Below, piece after piece: positions 52,574-61,943 of a DNA stretch of 64,000 bases (position 1 is the stretch's first letter; every line of letters begins with the position of its first letter). A program made the position numbers and the translations under genes. Source of the DNA: Rhodobacter capsulatus (lineage in GTDB: Bacteria; Pseudomonadota; Alphaproteobacteria; Rhodobacterales; Rhodobacteraceae); contig NZ_QKZO01000013.1 in NCBI RefSeq assembly GCF_003254295.1, positions 29,945-93,944 of the forward strand, in the 5' to 3' direction. Below the pieces are notes generated by a model. It did no database searches, was not told the DNA's origin, and worked only from the letters and a program-made list of their open reading frames with translations.

Positions 52574-53625
52574 CCCGGATCCTGCCTGTGGCCGCGTCGA
52601 TGTCGGCGTCGGAGCCGGGGGTGACGCTGAACACCGAGATGCTGGCGCGGCTGATGCCGATGTTCCTGTGGCTGGATGCGCGCGGGCGGATCCGCGCCAT
52701 GGGGCCGACGCTGTCGCGGATCGTCGGGCCGGAGCTGGCGGAAGGCGCGGATTTCGCCCGCCATTTCACCCTGCGCCGGGCCCGGGGCGTCGAACAGGGG
52801 CGCGACGTCGCGCTGACCGGGCGGCGGCTGGTGATGACGCTGGTGCGCTATCCGATGTTCAACCTGCGCGGCCTTGCGGTGGCGCTGGGCCCGGGCGAAC
52901 AGGCCGATGTGCTGGTGAACCTGTCCTTCGGCATCCAGCTGTCCGAGGCGGTGCGCTATTTCGGCCTGACCGAGACGGATTTCGCCGCCTCGGATCTGGC
53001 GATGGAATTCCTGTTTCTGGCCGAGGCGAAGGCGGCGGTTCTGGGCGAGCTGACGGCTTTGACCGGGCGGCTGCGGCTGGCCAAGGCCGAGGCCGAGACC
53101 GAGGCGCAGCTGGATCCGCTGACCGGGCTGGCGAACCGGCGCGCCTTCGATGCGGCGCTGACCCATGCGGTCAAATCGGCGACGCGCGGGCGGCGGAACT
53201 TTGCGCTTTTGCATCTCGATCTGGATTTCTTCAAGCAGGTCAACGACACTTTGGGCCATGCGGCGGGCGATGCGGTGCTGGTGCGGGCGGCGCATGTGCT
53301 GCGCGACGAGGTGCGGCGCGGCGATCTGGTGGCGCGGCTGGGCGGTGACGAATTCATCATCCTGCTGCGCGGCCCGGTCGAGCGGTCGATGATCGAGGGC
53401 ATGGCCGAGCGGCTGATCGGCCGGATCGAGGAGCCGATCCGGCTGGACGGGGTGGATTGCCGGATTTCGGCCTCGATCGGGGTGGCGATCGCGCTCGAAT
53501 GCCGTCCGGCGCTGGCCGAGGAGCTGATGGCCGAGGCCGATGCGGCGATGTATCAATCGAAACGCGCCGGGCGCGGGCGCTGGACGATCGCGCCTTTGCG
53601 CTTCGGGTCGCGGCCGCAGGCCTGA
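52570..53625 (+). CDS. HNOBA-GGDEF diguanylate cyclase
   Basis: 351-residue protein. Residues ~20-150 resemble the HNOBA/PAS-like domain that follows H-NOX in guanylate cyclases (LARLMPMFLWLDARGRIRAMGPTLSRI), ~150-180 a helical linker, then GGDEF (about 181-340) with GGDEF at 258-262 and I-site RRGD at 249-252. Probably active and product-inhibited. Translational coupling to the H-NOX gene suggests the two proteins form a complex, a split version of the sGC layout with c-di-GMP as output. Confidence 0.9.
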   Translation: MTRILPVAASMSASEPGVTLNTEMLARLMPMFLWLDARGRIRAMGPTLSRIVGPELAEGADFARHFTLRRARGVEQGRDVALTGRRLVMTLVRYPMFNLRGLAVALGPGEQADVLVNLSFGIQLSEAVRYFGLTETDFAASDLAMEFLFLAEAKAAVLGELTALTGRLRLAKAEAETEAQLDPLTGLANRRAFDAALTHAVKSATRGRRNFALLHLDLDFFKQVNDTLGHAAGDAVLVRAAHVLRDEVRRGDLVARLGGDEFIILLRGPVERSMIEGMAERLIGRIEEPIRLDGVDCRISASIGVAIALECRPALAEELMAEADAAMYQSKRAGRGRWTIAPLRFGSRPQA

Positions 53626-53702
53626 GCCGCAGGCCGGAACGGCTGTCGCGGCGTTGTCACAAGCCGGTGGCGCAGCCCGGACCGATCGGGTAGGGCAGGG
53701 GC

Positions 53703-54332
53703 ATGAAACAGGGGTTTCCGATCGCCACGCGCGGCCAGAGCATCGGCCTTCTGGGCGGGTCTTTCGACCCGGCCCATGCCGGTCACGCCCATATCACCCG
53801 CGAGGCGCTGCGCCGCTTCGGACTGGATCAGGTCTGGTGGCTGGTGAGCCCCGGCAACCCGCTGAAGACCCGCGGCCCGGCGCCGATGGCGCAGCGCATC
53901 GCCCGGGCGCGGCGGGTGATGCCCGATCCGAAAGTGGTGGTCACCGGGCTCGAGGCGGGCCTGGGCACGCGCTACACGGCGCAGACGCTGGCGCGGCTGA
54001 AGGCGCTTTATCCGGGCGTGCGATTCGTCTGGCTGATGGGCGCCGACAATCTGGCGCAGTTCCACCGCTGGGAGGACTGGCGGTCGATTCTGGCGGCGGT
54101 GCCGGTGGGGGTGCTGGCGCGGCCGGGGCATCGGATGGTGGCGCGGCAGGCGCCTGCGGCACAGATCTTCGCCCGCGCACGGCTTCGTGCGGCGCAGGCG
54201 CGGCTTCTGGCTTGCGCGGACTTGCCCGCCTGGTGTTTCGTGCAGATGCCGATGTCGGACCTGTCCTCCTCCGCGATCCGGGCCGGGGGCGGTTGGCGCG
54301 GCGCAGCGGAAGGGAGACGGGCATGGACGTGA
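53703..54332 (+). CDS. nadD: nicotinate-nucleotide adenylyltransferase
   Basis: 209-residue NadD that makes deamido-NAD from nicotinate mononucleotide and ATP. The nucleotidyltransferase motif is [14 protein letters not shown] (GxFxPxHxGH) and the C-terminal ISTxxR-type motif is LSSSAIRAG. Length normal. Its 3' end overlaps dacB by 10 bp. Confidence 0.94.
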   Translation: MKQGFPIATRGQSIGLLGGSFDPAHAGHAHITREALRRFGLDQVWWLVSPGNPLKTRGPAPMAQRIARARRVMPDPKVVVTGLEAGLGTRYTAQTLARLKALYPGVRFVWLMGADNLAQFHRWEDWRSILAAVPVGVLARPGHRMVARQAPAAQIFARARLRAAQARLLACADLPAWCFVQMPMSDLSSSAIRAGGGWRGAAEGRRAWT

Positions 54333-55771
54333 CGCGGCGGGGGATCCTGGGCGGGATGCTGGGGGCGGGGGCCGGTCTGGTCACGCCCGCGGTGCTGCGG
54401 GCCGAGGGTGCGGCGCTGCGGCTGCTGTCGGGCGAGGAGCTGATCGCGGCGGCGCGGCTGGGCGGCGATGTCGGCTATGTGGTGGCCGATGCGCGCAGCG
54501 GGCTGGTGCTGGAGGCGCGCGGCGGCACGAAACCGATGGCGCCCGCCTCGACCGCGAAGGCGATCACCACGCTTTATGCGCTGGAAACGCTGGGGCCGCA
54601 GTTCCGGTTTCAGACCCGGGTGCTGGCGACGGGTCCGGTCTCGGGCGGGCGGGTCGAGGGCGATCTGATCCTGGCGGGGGGCGGCGATCCGACGCTGAGC
54701 ACCGACGGGCTGGCCGATCTGGCGGCGGCGCTGGCGCAACGGGGGGTGACCGGCGTGCGCGGGCGGTTTCTGGTCTGGGGCGGCGCGCTGCCCTATGCCG
54801 AGGCGATCGCGGCGGATCAGCCGGTGCATGTGGGCTACAACCCGGCGATTTCGGGGCTGATCCTGAATTACAACCGCGTCCATTTCGAGTGGAAGCGCGC
54901 CAAGGGCGGCTATGCGCTGGCGATGGATGCGCGCTCTGAGCGCCATGTGCCCAAGGTCTATACGGCCGAGGTGGCGGCGGTGCCGCGGCAGGCGCCGCTG
55001 TTCGAGTATCGGCAGGCGGGCGGGCGCGAGCATTGGACGGTGGCGGCAAGCGCCCTGGGCAAGGACGGCAGCCGCTGGTTGCCGGTGCGTCTGCCCGACG
55101 CCTATGCGGGCGACGTGTTCCAGACGCTGGCGCGGGCGCGCGGGATCGACCTGCCCGCGCCCGAGCCGCTGCGGGCGCTGCCCGCGGCGGCGCAGGTGCT
55201 GGTGAGCCAGCCCTCGGAGGCGCTGCCGAAGATCCTGCGGTCGATGATGAAATATTCGACCAACATCACCGCCGAGGCAGTGGGGATGACGGCCACGGCG
55301 GCGCGGGGGGCGAATGCGGCGCGCGGCGCCTCGGGGGCGGCGATGAGCGACTGGCTGAGCGGGCGGCTGGGCGGCACGCGGGCGCGGTTCGTCGATCATT
55401 CGGGTCTGGGCGGCGATGACCGGATCGCGCCGATCGAGATGGTCAAGGCGGTGACGCTTTTGGGGCCGAAGGCCGGGCTGCGGGGCTTGATGAAGCCGTT
55501 CAACCTGCGCGACGAGGCGGGCGGCAAGGTCAAGGGCGCGCAGATCCGCGTCGATGCGAAGACCGGGACGCTGAATTTCGTCTCGACGCTGACGGGTTAT
55601 ATTACCGCGCCCGACGGCACCGAGCTGACCTTCGCGATCTTCACCGGCGATCTGGCGCGGCGGGCGCAATCGCGCGAGGCCGAGCAGGCCGAGGGCTCGC
55701 GCGGCTGGGTCGGGCGCTCGAAGCTCTTGCAAAGCCAGCTGATCACCCGCTGGGCGACGCTTTACGGCTGA
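54323..55771 (+). CDS. dacB: D-alanyl-D-alanine carboxypeptidase/endopeptidase (PBP4, S13)
   Basis: 482-residue peptidoglycan DD-peptidase of the S13 family. The N-terminus [19 protein letters not shown] has twin arginines and may use the Tat route. Active-site motifs are S76-TAK (SxxK in [13 protein letters not shown]), SxN in [12 protein letters not shown] and KTG in DAKTGTLNF. It trims or cleaves peptide cross-links in the periplasm. It is coupled to nadD by a 10-bp overlap. Convergent with the cysteine-rich protein gene, 7 bp apart. Confidence 0.93.
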   Translation: MDVTRRGILGGMLGAGAGLVTPAVLRAEGAALRLLSGEELIAAARLGGDVGYVVADARSGLVLEARGGTKPMAPASTAKAITTLYALETLGPQFRFQTRVLATGPVSGGRVEGDLILAGGGDPTLSTDGLADLAAALAQRGVTGVRGRFLVWGGALPYAEAIAADQPVHVGYNPAISGLILNYNRVHFEWKRAKGGYALAMDARSERHVPKVYTAEVAAVPRQAPLFEYRQAGGREHWTVAASALGKDGSRWLPVRLPDAYAGDVFQTLARARGIDLPAPEPLRALPAAAQVLVSQPSEALPKILRSMMKYSTNITAEAVGMTATAARGANAARGASGAAMSDWLSGRLGGTRARFVDHSGLGGDDRIAPIEMVKAVTLLGPKAGLRGLMKPFNLRDEAGGKVKGAQIRVDAKTGTLNFVSTLTGYITAPDGTELTFAIFTGDLARRAQSREAEQAEGSRGWVGRSKLLQSQLITRWATLYG

Positions 55772-55778
55772 CCGGGCT

Positions 55779-56123
55779 TTACGGCTGATCGGTCGACCCC
55801 GGCGGACGGGGCCGGGCGGTGGGCGGTTCGGTCTGCGGTTTGCCGGACCAGGGTTGCGGGTAGTCGAGCCATTTCTGGATGAAGTTCCAGGATTGCTCGT
55901 GCCCGTCATGGGGCAGGGTGCAGGCGGAACAATCCTTGCGCGTCAACCCGTTGCGGTCGGTGTAGGTCTGATAGGGGCCGGGGCATTCATAGGCGATGAG
56001 CGGGCAGTAGCAAAACAGGCAGTTGAAGGCGCGCTTCACCCCCGGATGACAGGGCAGGAACGGGCAGGTGCTGTTCGTGTAGCCCTTGAAGGCGGTGTTC
56101 GTCGTCGTGTCTTTCGGTTCCAT
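55779..56123 (-). CDS. cysteine-rich small-domain protein under B12 riboswitch
   Basis: 114-residue protein with the Cys-rich small domain found near cobalamin biosynthesis genes: FKGYTNSTCPFLPCHPG, FNCLFCYCPLIAYEC, RKDCSACTLPHDG. Eight or nine cysteines with two histidines suggest a metal site, perhaps zinc or Fe-S. The remainder is a Pro-rich tail. A cobalamin riboswitch lies upstream on the same strand, so expression should fall when B12 is plentiful. No cob gene adjoins it. The exact function of the family is unknown. Confidence 0.82.
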   Translation of the reverse strand: MEPKDTTTNTAFKGYTNSTCPFLPCHPGVKRAFNCLFCYCPLIAYECPGPYQTYTDRNGLTRKDCSACTLPHDGHEQSWNFIQKWLDYPQPWSGKPQTEPPTARPRPPGSTDQP

Positions 56124-56214
56124 GGCCTGGCCGCTCCGTTGTGTCGGGCCGAGGGCGGAGGGGCGCGGCCCGCGCGAACGGGCTCCATGCCTCCGGGCCC
56201 GCCGCCCGGGATGG

Positions 56215-56392
56215 TCTTTGGCCTGGCAGGTCTCCTGGCTTGCGGCTCGGGCGCCTGCTGCCCCTTCCCGGCCGGGGCCAGTGGGTGTTGCAGAAGGCTC
56301 GCCGCTGACAGTTGCGGGGGCAGCGCCGGAGTTGCACCGGCTTCCCTATTACCCCGCGGCAGCGTGCCGCAGGACCAAGGCCTGCTGAAGAT
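56215..56392 (-). promoter_or_regulatory. cobalamin (AdoCbl) riboswitch
   Basis: On the minus strand, conserved elements come in the right order: GGGAAGCCGGTGCAACTCCG, GCTGCCCCCGCAACTGT (56307-56345), the GGGAAGG region and the B12 box AGCCAGGAGACCTGCC (56225-56240). This is the classic cobalamin riboswitch core. It ends about 90 bases before the start codon of the cysteine-rich gene; GC-rich hairpins in between could hide the ribosome binding site or end transcription. Confidence 0.92.
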
Positions 56393-56480
56393 GGGGGCGG
56401 GCGGGGGCTGTGTCAATCGGCTTTGCGGCGTGATGACGCGAGAGGGCCACATCGAGAGGTGTCGAGGCCGTCCGTCTTCT

Positions 56481-56684
56481 GGCCGAGGCCATCGCCGAGG
56501 CCCGCGCGCGGCTGGGCCCGTGACCGCCGGGGGCCCAAAGGCCCTCGGCCAACGCCCGCCCCGCCCATGGCGGGCGCTTCTCGCCCGCCGGGACGGGCGC
56601 CGGCCTCTGTTGTGCTTGGGGAAGCGGTCGCGTGACCGCGCGGCGCTACGGGCGGGGAAAGGCGGTGCCTTTCCTGTTCCGCCC
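56481..56684 (+). repeat. ~210-bp structured repeat, copy C
   Basis: Third copy of the element at 17652 and 20998, same orientation as copy B. It runs from GAGGCCATCGCCGAGG through the CCGGGGGCC-CAAA-GGCCCTCGG hairpin, GCGCCCGCC..GGCGGGCGC hairpin and GCCTCTGTTG to the terminal GGAAAGGC-GGT-GCCTTTCC hairpin, 19 bases from the stop of the convergent TerB-like gene. The rest of the 580-bp gap (56124-56702) is the riboswitch and its leader; 56393-56480 shows nothing I can name. Confidence 0.85.
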
Positions 56685-56702
56685 GAAACCGGGTGCCGCC
56701 GG

Positions 56703-57125
56703 TCACAGCTTGACGTGACGGACCCGCGCGCCCCATTCGATCGCCACCGCATGCAGCCGGTCGATCGACAGTTCGTCGCGGATTTCCTCAAGCATGCGCA
56801 GCTCGGGCTGGTGCAGCACGCCATCGGCCGCCGCCACGTCGCAGCCCAGCGCATAGGCGGTCTCGTAAAGATGGGCGGGCAGCGCCGCGCGCACGAGGCC
56901 GAAAAGGGCGGCGATGCCCTCCTCTTCCTCGAAAAGCGCATAGACTGTCTGCGCCACGATGCGGATGCGGTCGATGTCATAGGTGGCGAAGATCGGCATG
57001 TGGTTCACCATCCGCTCGATGGCGATCAGTTCGGCGGTGCGGATCTTGGCGTCGGAAGCCGAGACGGCGACCATCACGGCGACAAGCGCGTCTTGCGGCG
57101 AAAGCGAGGGCAGGGTGTCGGTCAC
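56703..57125 (-). CDS. TerB-family protein
   Basis: 140-residue all-helical protein of the TerB/tellurite-resistance-associated family. Two helical repeats: DALVAVMVAVSASDAKIRTAELIAIERMV and AYALGCDVAAADGVLHQPELRMLEEIRDEL, with acidic pairs thought to bind metal. Not accompanied by other ter genes, so a role in tellurite is unlikely; it may serve membrane or metal stress. Its 3' end meets repeat copy C. Confidence 0.85.
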   Translation of the reverse strand: MTDTLPSLSPQDALVAVMVAVSASDAKIRTAELIAIERMVNHMPIFATYDIDRIRIVAQTVYALFEEEEGIAALFGLVRAALPAHLYETAYALGCDVAAADGVLHQPELRMLEEIRDELSIDRLHAVAIEWGARVRHVKL

Positions 57126-57228
57126 GGGCGTTTCCTTTTCTGGGTCTGCCGCAAGAATTATTGACGTTTCAGGCCCCGTTCAATAGGTCAGGCGCGAGGC
57201 GCATGGGGCGCCCGGATGAGGATTTGCC

Positions 57229-58833
57229 ATGACCACCCTGCGCGACGCTGCGATGAACTCCAAAGCCTGGCCTTTCGAGGAAGCGCGTCGGGTGCTCAAA
57301 CGCTACGAAAAGGCGCCGCCGAAAAAGGGTCATGTGCTGTTCGAGACCGGCTACGGGCCCTCGGGTCTGCCGCATATCGGCACCTTCGGCGAGGTCGCGC
57401 GCACGACGATGATCCGCCGCGCCTTCGAGATCATCTCGGACATTCCGACGCGGCTTTTGTGCTTTTCCGACGACATGGACGGCATGCGCAAGGTGCCCGA
57501 AAACGTGCCGCAGCAGGAGCTGCTTTACGCGAATATCCAGAAGCCGCTGACCGCCGTGCCCGATCCGTTCGGCGAATTCGACAGCTTCGGCAATCACAAC
57601 AACGCCATGCTGCGCCGGTTCCTTGACACCTTCGGGTTCGAATATGAATTCGCCAGCGCGACGGAGTATTACAAGGCTGGCAAGTTCGACGACATGCTGA
57701 TGCTCTGCGCCGAGCGCTATGACGCGATCATGGCGATCATGTTGAAATCGTTGCGCGAAGAGCGGCAGCAGACCTATTCCTGCTTCCTGCCGATCCATCC
57801 CGAAACCGGCCGTGTTCTGTATGTGCCGATGAAGAACGTCGACGCGAAGAACGGGCTGATCACCTTTGACGACGAGGACGGCCGCGAATGGACGCTGCCG
57901 GTGACGGGCGGCAAGGTGAAGTTGCAGTGGAAGCCCGATTTCGGCATGCGCTGGGCGGCGCTTGACGTCGATTTCGAGATGTATGGCAAGGACCACTCGA
58001 CCAACACGCCGATTTATGACGGGATCTGCGAGGTGCTGGGGGGCCGCAAGCCCGAGCATTTCACCTATGAGCTGTTTTTGGACGATCAGGGGCAGAAGAT
58101 CTCGAAATCGAAGGGCAACGGGCTTACGATCGACGAATGGCTGAGCTATGCGGCGACCGAAAGCCTGTCGTATTTCATGTATCAAAAGCCGAAGACGGCG
58201 AAGCGGCTGTGGTGGGATGTGATCCCGAAAGCGGTGGATGAATACCACCAGCAGCTGCGCGCCTATCCGACGCAGCCGGTCGAGAAGCAGATCGACAACC
58301 CGGTCTGGCACATCCACGGCGGCCAGCCGCCCGAGTCCAATCTGGTGGTGCCGTTCGCGATGCTGCTGAACCTCGCCTCGGTGGCGGGGGCAAGCGACAA
58401 GGCCGGGCTTTGGGGCTTCATCAAGCGCTATGCGCCGGAAGCCACGCCCGAAACCCACCCCGATCTGGATGCGGCGGCGGGTTTTGCGGTGCGCTATTTC
58501 CATGATTTCGTGGCGCCGACCCGGACCTTCCGGCTGCCCAGCGACAAGGAACGCGCGGCGATGGAGGATCTGGCTTCCCGGCTGAAGGCGCTGCCCGCCA
58601 CCGATCTGCACGACCAGTTCGAAGACCCCTCGGAAGGGCTGCAGACGATCGTTTTTGCCGTCGGCACCGCGCATGGCTTCGAGCCGCTGCGCGACTGGTT
58701 CACCGCGCTTTACGAGGTGCTGCTGGGCCAAAGCCAAGGGCCGCGTTTTGGCGGGTTCATCGCGCTTTATGGCGTGAGCGAAACCATCGCGCTGATGGAA
58801 ACCGCGCTGGCGGGTGGGTTGATCAAAGCCTGA
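57229..58833 (+). CDS. lysS: class I lysyl-tRNA synthetase
   Basis: 534-residue LysRS of the rare class I type, found in archaea, spirochaetes and some alphaproteobacteria. ATP-binding HIGH is [13 protein letters not shown] and KMSKS is KISKSKGN, in a Rossmann fold. It charges tRNA-Lys. The C-terminal anticodon-binding helices are present and the length is normal. It stands alone. The spacer after it (58834-59075) holds a GC palindrome around CAGCGCGCGCTG and no gene. In the same window, EpmA keeps a class II-derived lysyl activation core. Confidence 0.96.
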   Translation: MTTLRDAAMNSKAWPFEEARRVLKRYEKAPPKKGHVLFETGYGPSGLPHIGTFGEVARTTMIRRAFEIISDIPTRLLCFSDDMDGMRKVPENVPQQELLYANIQKPLTAVPDPFGEFDSFGNHNNAMLRRFLDTFGFEYEFASATEYYKAGKFDDMLMLCAERYDAIMAIMLKSLREERQQTYSCFLPIHPETGRVLYVPMKNVDAKNGLITFDDEDGREWTLPVTGGKVKLQWKPDFGMRWAALDVDFEMYGKDHSTNTPIYDGICEVLGGRKPEHFTYELFLDDQGQKISKSKGNGLTIDEWLSYAATESLSYFMYQKPKTAKRLWWDVIPKAVDEYHQQLRAYPTQPVEKQIDNPVWHIHGGQPPESNLVVPFAMLLNLASVAGASDKAGLWGFIKRYAPEATPETHPDLDAAAGFAVRYFHDFVAPTRTFRLPSDKERAAMEDLASRLKALPATDLHDQFEDPSEGLQTIVFAVGTAHGFEPLRDWFTALYEVLLGQSQGPRFGGFIALYGVSETIALMETALAGGLIKA

Positions 58834-59075
58834 TCGAGGGCTAAACCCGCTGATATCAAAGACTTTTGCGCGCGTTGTCCGGGGCCCGGGCAGCGCGCGC
58901 TGTCGTCAGATCTTCTTCAATCTTCACGGCTAGTTCTGGTCAGGCCGGGGCGCGATGATGGCCCGGTGAAATCCCCGATCCTGCGGAGCGCCAAGGGCGG
59001 TCGCGCGGCGTGTTTGCGCCGTGCCCGGTCTTCGCGTGCCGCGGCGGGGGCGGGCCGAACACGAAGGAGACACGG

Positions 59076-61367
59076 ATGAATATCGCGATCACTGACGGGG
59101 TGAACCTGATTCCCCCCGCTTTCGAACTGGGGCTGGGCCAATGGTCGAGCGAGAATGGCACGGCGGGCTCGGCCACCTATGCGGGGGCCCCGAATGCGGC
59201 GCTGGTGCCGGCGGATGCCGATTTCGGCACCTGTCTGGAGATGACCAAGACCCAGAGCACGCAGAAGCTGCGCTGGATGGGGCAGACGCCGATCCTGCCC
59301 GGCGTCTATCTGCGCATCACCGCCAAGGTGAAGGCGGTCTCGGGCAATTTCTGCGCGGTGCGGATCGCGGGCTATGCGATGAGCGCGGCGAATGCCCATG
59401 TCAGCGGGCTGGTCGAAGTGGCCAGCCCGGTCACGCTGACCACCTATGGCAAGGTGGTGACGGTGCAGGCGATCGTCGGCTCGGGCACGCGCGCGGGCGT
59501 CGACATGGCCTGGGGCACGGTGCCTGTCTATGGCCATTTCGGGCTGGATCTGACCGGGCAGACCGGGGGCGTGGTGCGGATCGAGGATATCGTCATCGAA
59601 GACATCACCGAGGCCTTCCTGCGCGATCTGATGGATGTGGTCGATGTGCGCGACTATGGCGCCAAGGGCGACGGCACCACCGATGACCGCGCCGCCTTTC
59701 TGGCCGCCGATGCCGCCGCCGACGGGCGCAGCCTGATCGTGCCGGAGGGCAGCTACCGCATCGCCTCGTCACTGTCGATCGACAGCCCGATCCGCTTCAC
59801 CGGCACGCTGATCATGCCGACCGCGGCGCGGCTGGTGCTGCAGAAGAATTTCGACTTTCCGACCTATGCGAAAGCCTTCGGCAATGAGGAACTGGGGCTG
59901 AAGAAGGGCTTGCAGGCGCTTCTGTCCTATACCGACACCAACATCTTCGACCTGTGCGGACGCCGGGTCGATCTGACCGCGCCGATCGACGTCAGGGCGG
60001 CAGTGCCCGACACCTCGAGCTGGGCGAACCGGCGGGTGCTGGCGAACGGGCAGATCTCGGTCAGTGACGGGACGGCGTGGAACACCGTCACCGTCACCTC
60101 GAACGCGACCTATTCCACCACGCAATCGACGATCCTGAGCAATGTGACGAATATCGCCAACATCCCGGTCGGCGCGCGGGTGAGCGGCACCGGCGTCGGC
60201 CGCGAGGTCTATGTGCTGGCGGTCGATATCGGCGCCGCCAAGCTGACGCTGTCGCAGCCGCTTTACGGCGGCTCGGGCACGCGCAGCTATACGTTCCGGC
60301 GCTACAAATACGCGCTCGACTTTTCCGGCTTCGACTATCTGGCCCGGTTCACCATCGACAATGTCGAATTCCTGCTGGGCGGGATCGCCAGCGGCATCCT
60401 GCTGCCGCGCGAGGGCGACACCTTCGGGCTGCGCGATTGCTGGATGGTGAAGCCGAAGGACCGCGCCATCACCTCGATCGGGCGGGGCTGCCAGAACCTT
60501 TGCATCGACCGCTGCGATTTCCTGTCGAACGAGCTGGATGTCAATGTCGAGAACCGGACCTCGGTCTGTGTCAATGTCAATGCGAATGACACGAAAATTC
60601 GCGATTCGCGCTTCGTGCGCTTCGGCACGACGATGGTGCTGGACGGCACCGGCCATGTGATCGTGGGCAACCACTGGTTTCAGGGCGACGGGCAGGTGGA
60701 CGGGCCGCGGGTGCCGGGGCTGGTCTTCACCACGCCGAACGTGCAATCGACGGTGACCGGCAATTACATCGACAACAACTTCATCGAATGGACGAACGAA
60801 TATTCGCCCGATCCCGATCTGGGGACGCAATATTCCTTTGGCGGGCTGACGATGACCGGCAACACCTGCATCATGGATGATGTGGCGGCCTGGGTGACCT
60901 GGCTCTCGATCAAGCCCTTTGGCAGCGGCCATTACATCCACGGGCTGACGGTGTCGAACAACGTCTTCAAGGCGCTGAACGGCAACATCAACCGGATCGA
61001 GAAGGTGGACACGAGCTTTGCCGATCTCGACTATGCGCGCATGCGCAACATCACCTTCGAGAACAACATTTTCAACGCGGTCAACCAGATGACGGTGAAC
61101 CCGGTGATTGTGCAGGTGACGCAGTCGAGCGCGCAATCGGTCTGGAGCGCCGATGCCTCGGCCTATCTGCCCTTTGGCGGCTGGGCGCGGCATGTCGAAA
61201 GCCTGGTGGCGGTGGGGGCGATCACCAATGCCGCCGGCGCCCGGGTCACGGGCATGCCCTTCATCACCGCCGAGCAGGGCGCGTCGAAAAACCTGGTCAA
61301 TGTCACCTGGCCCGAGGCCGCCAAGGGCAAGATCAACGTGGTGATCCGCATCGACAATCCGAACTGA
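59076..61367 (+). CDS. beta-helix protein, GTA spike/tail-fibre-like
   Basis: 763-residue protein. Residues 1-180 form a beta-rich domain (MNIAITDGVNLIPPAFELGL, GQTPILPGVYLRITAKVK, VRIEDIVIEDITEAF). From 185 a pectate-lyase-superfamily start, VVDVRDYGAKGDGTTDDRAAFLAA, leads into a long right-handed parallel beta-helix (FDLCGRRVDLTAPI, RCDFLSNELDVNV, TGNYIDNNFIEWTNEYS, HGLTVSNNVF). Such proteins are phage tailspikes, and in Rhodobacter head spikes or tail fibres of the gene transfer agent whose genes lie away from the main GTA cluster. No signal peptide. GAAGGAGA precedes the ATG. The GTA link is from memory of similar sequences and needs checking. Confidence 0.75.
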   Translation: MNIAITDGVNLIPPAFELGLGQWSSENGTAGSATYAGAPNAALVPADADFGTCLEMTKTQSTQKLRWMGQTPILPGVYLRITAKVKAVSGNFCAVRIAGYAMSAANAHVSGLVEVASPVTLTTYGKVVTVQAIVGSGTRAGVDMAWGTVPVYGHFGLDLTGQTGGVVRIEDIVIEDITEAFLRDLMDVVDVRDYGAKGDGTTDDRAAFLAADAAADGRSLIVPEGSYRIASSLSIDSPIRFTGTLIMPTAARLVLQKNFDFPTYAKAFGNEELGLKKGLQALLSYTDTNIFDLCGRRVDLTAPIDVRAAVPDTSSWANRRVLANGQISVSDGTAWNTVTVTSNATYSTTQSTILSNVTNIANIPVGARVSGTGVGREVYVLAVDIGAAKLTLSQPLYGGSGTRSYTFRRYKYALDFSGFDYLARFTIDNVEFLLGGIASGILLPREGDTFGLRDCWMVKPKDRAITSIGRGCQNLCIDRCDFLSNELDVNVENRTSVCVNVNANDTKIRDSRFVRFGTTMVLDGTGHVIVGNHWFQGDGQVDGPRVPGLVFTTPNVQSTVTGNYIDNNFIEWTNEYSPDPDLGTQYSFGGLTMTGNTCIMDDVAAWVTWLSIKPFGSGHYIHGLTVSNNVFKALNGNINRIEKVDTSFADLDYARMRNITFENNIFNAVNQMTVNPVIVQVTQSSAQSVWSADASAYLPFGGWARHVESLVAVGAITNAAGARVTGMPFITAEQGASKNLVNVTWPEAAKGKINVVIRIDNPN

Positions 61368-61376
61368 GGCGGGGCC

Positions 61377-61856
61377 TCAGGTCAGATCCGCGGGGGCAAG
61401 GTGAAAGGCGCGGCCGAACCCGCCGTTCAGGGCCCCCGCGTGCAGCGAAAAGCCGACAAAGAAGAAATCCGGCAGATCGATGTAAAGCTTCGCCTTGGGG
61501 TGATCGCGCAGCCAGCGGTCACACAGCGCCGCGGTCCGGGGCAGGGGCGTGGCCGTGGCCAGAAGCGTCAGGCGCGGATGGGCCAGCGGGTCGCCCTTGG
61601 GGCCGGGCTCGCCCACCAAGAGCGACACCCGCGGATCGGCCCGCAGTGCGCGCGAATGCGCCGAGAGGCCCGAGACCAGCGTGCAGAGCCCGCCCTCGGG
61701 CGTCGCGCCAAGGGCGATGCGGCTGACAAGGGGAAAGCCGGTCTCCGGGTCGATCACGCCCAGGGCGCCGAACCGCGCCGTGGTGATCAGGCCGCGCGCC
61801 ATCTGCCGGGCCCCGGCGTCGGCGGGTTGCACGGGATCTTTTGAGTTTTCGGACAT
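61377..61856 (-). CDS. HugZ-like pyridoxamine 5'-phosphate oxidase-fold protein
   Basis: 159-residue split-barrel flavin/heme-binding fold protein similar to HugZ/PNPOx-like proteins (RFGALGVIDPETGFPLVSRIALG, TLVSGLSAHSRALRADPRVSLLVGEPGPKGDPLAHPRLTL, LYIDLPDFFFVGF). The family includes heme-degrading and FMN-dependent enzymes; the C-terminal DUF2470 domain of full-length HugZ is absent. ATG 61856. Divergent from the SulP transporter gene. Confidence 0.82.
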   Translation of the reverse strand: MSENSKDPVQPADAGARQMARGLITTARFGALGVIDPETGFPLVSRIALGATPEGGLCTLVSGLSAHSRALRADPRVSLLVGEPGPKGDPLAHPRLTLLATATPLPRTAALCDRWLRDHPKAKLYIDLPDFFFVGFSLHAGALNGGFGRAFHLAPADLT

Positions 61857-61943
61857 CGGCTCTCCGAATGGTGAGGGCATCGGGCTTGACAGCGACCATG
61901 GCGGCGCTGTTTGCTGCCCCGTATCCATAACGAAGAAGCCGCC

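Noticed and set aside
56703..57125. Tellurite-resistance operon
   Set aside because: Only a TerB-like protein is present; no terC, terD or terZ partners nearby.
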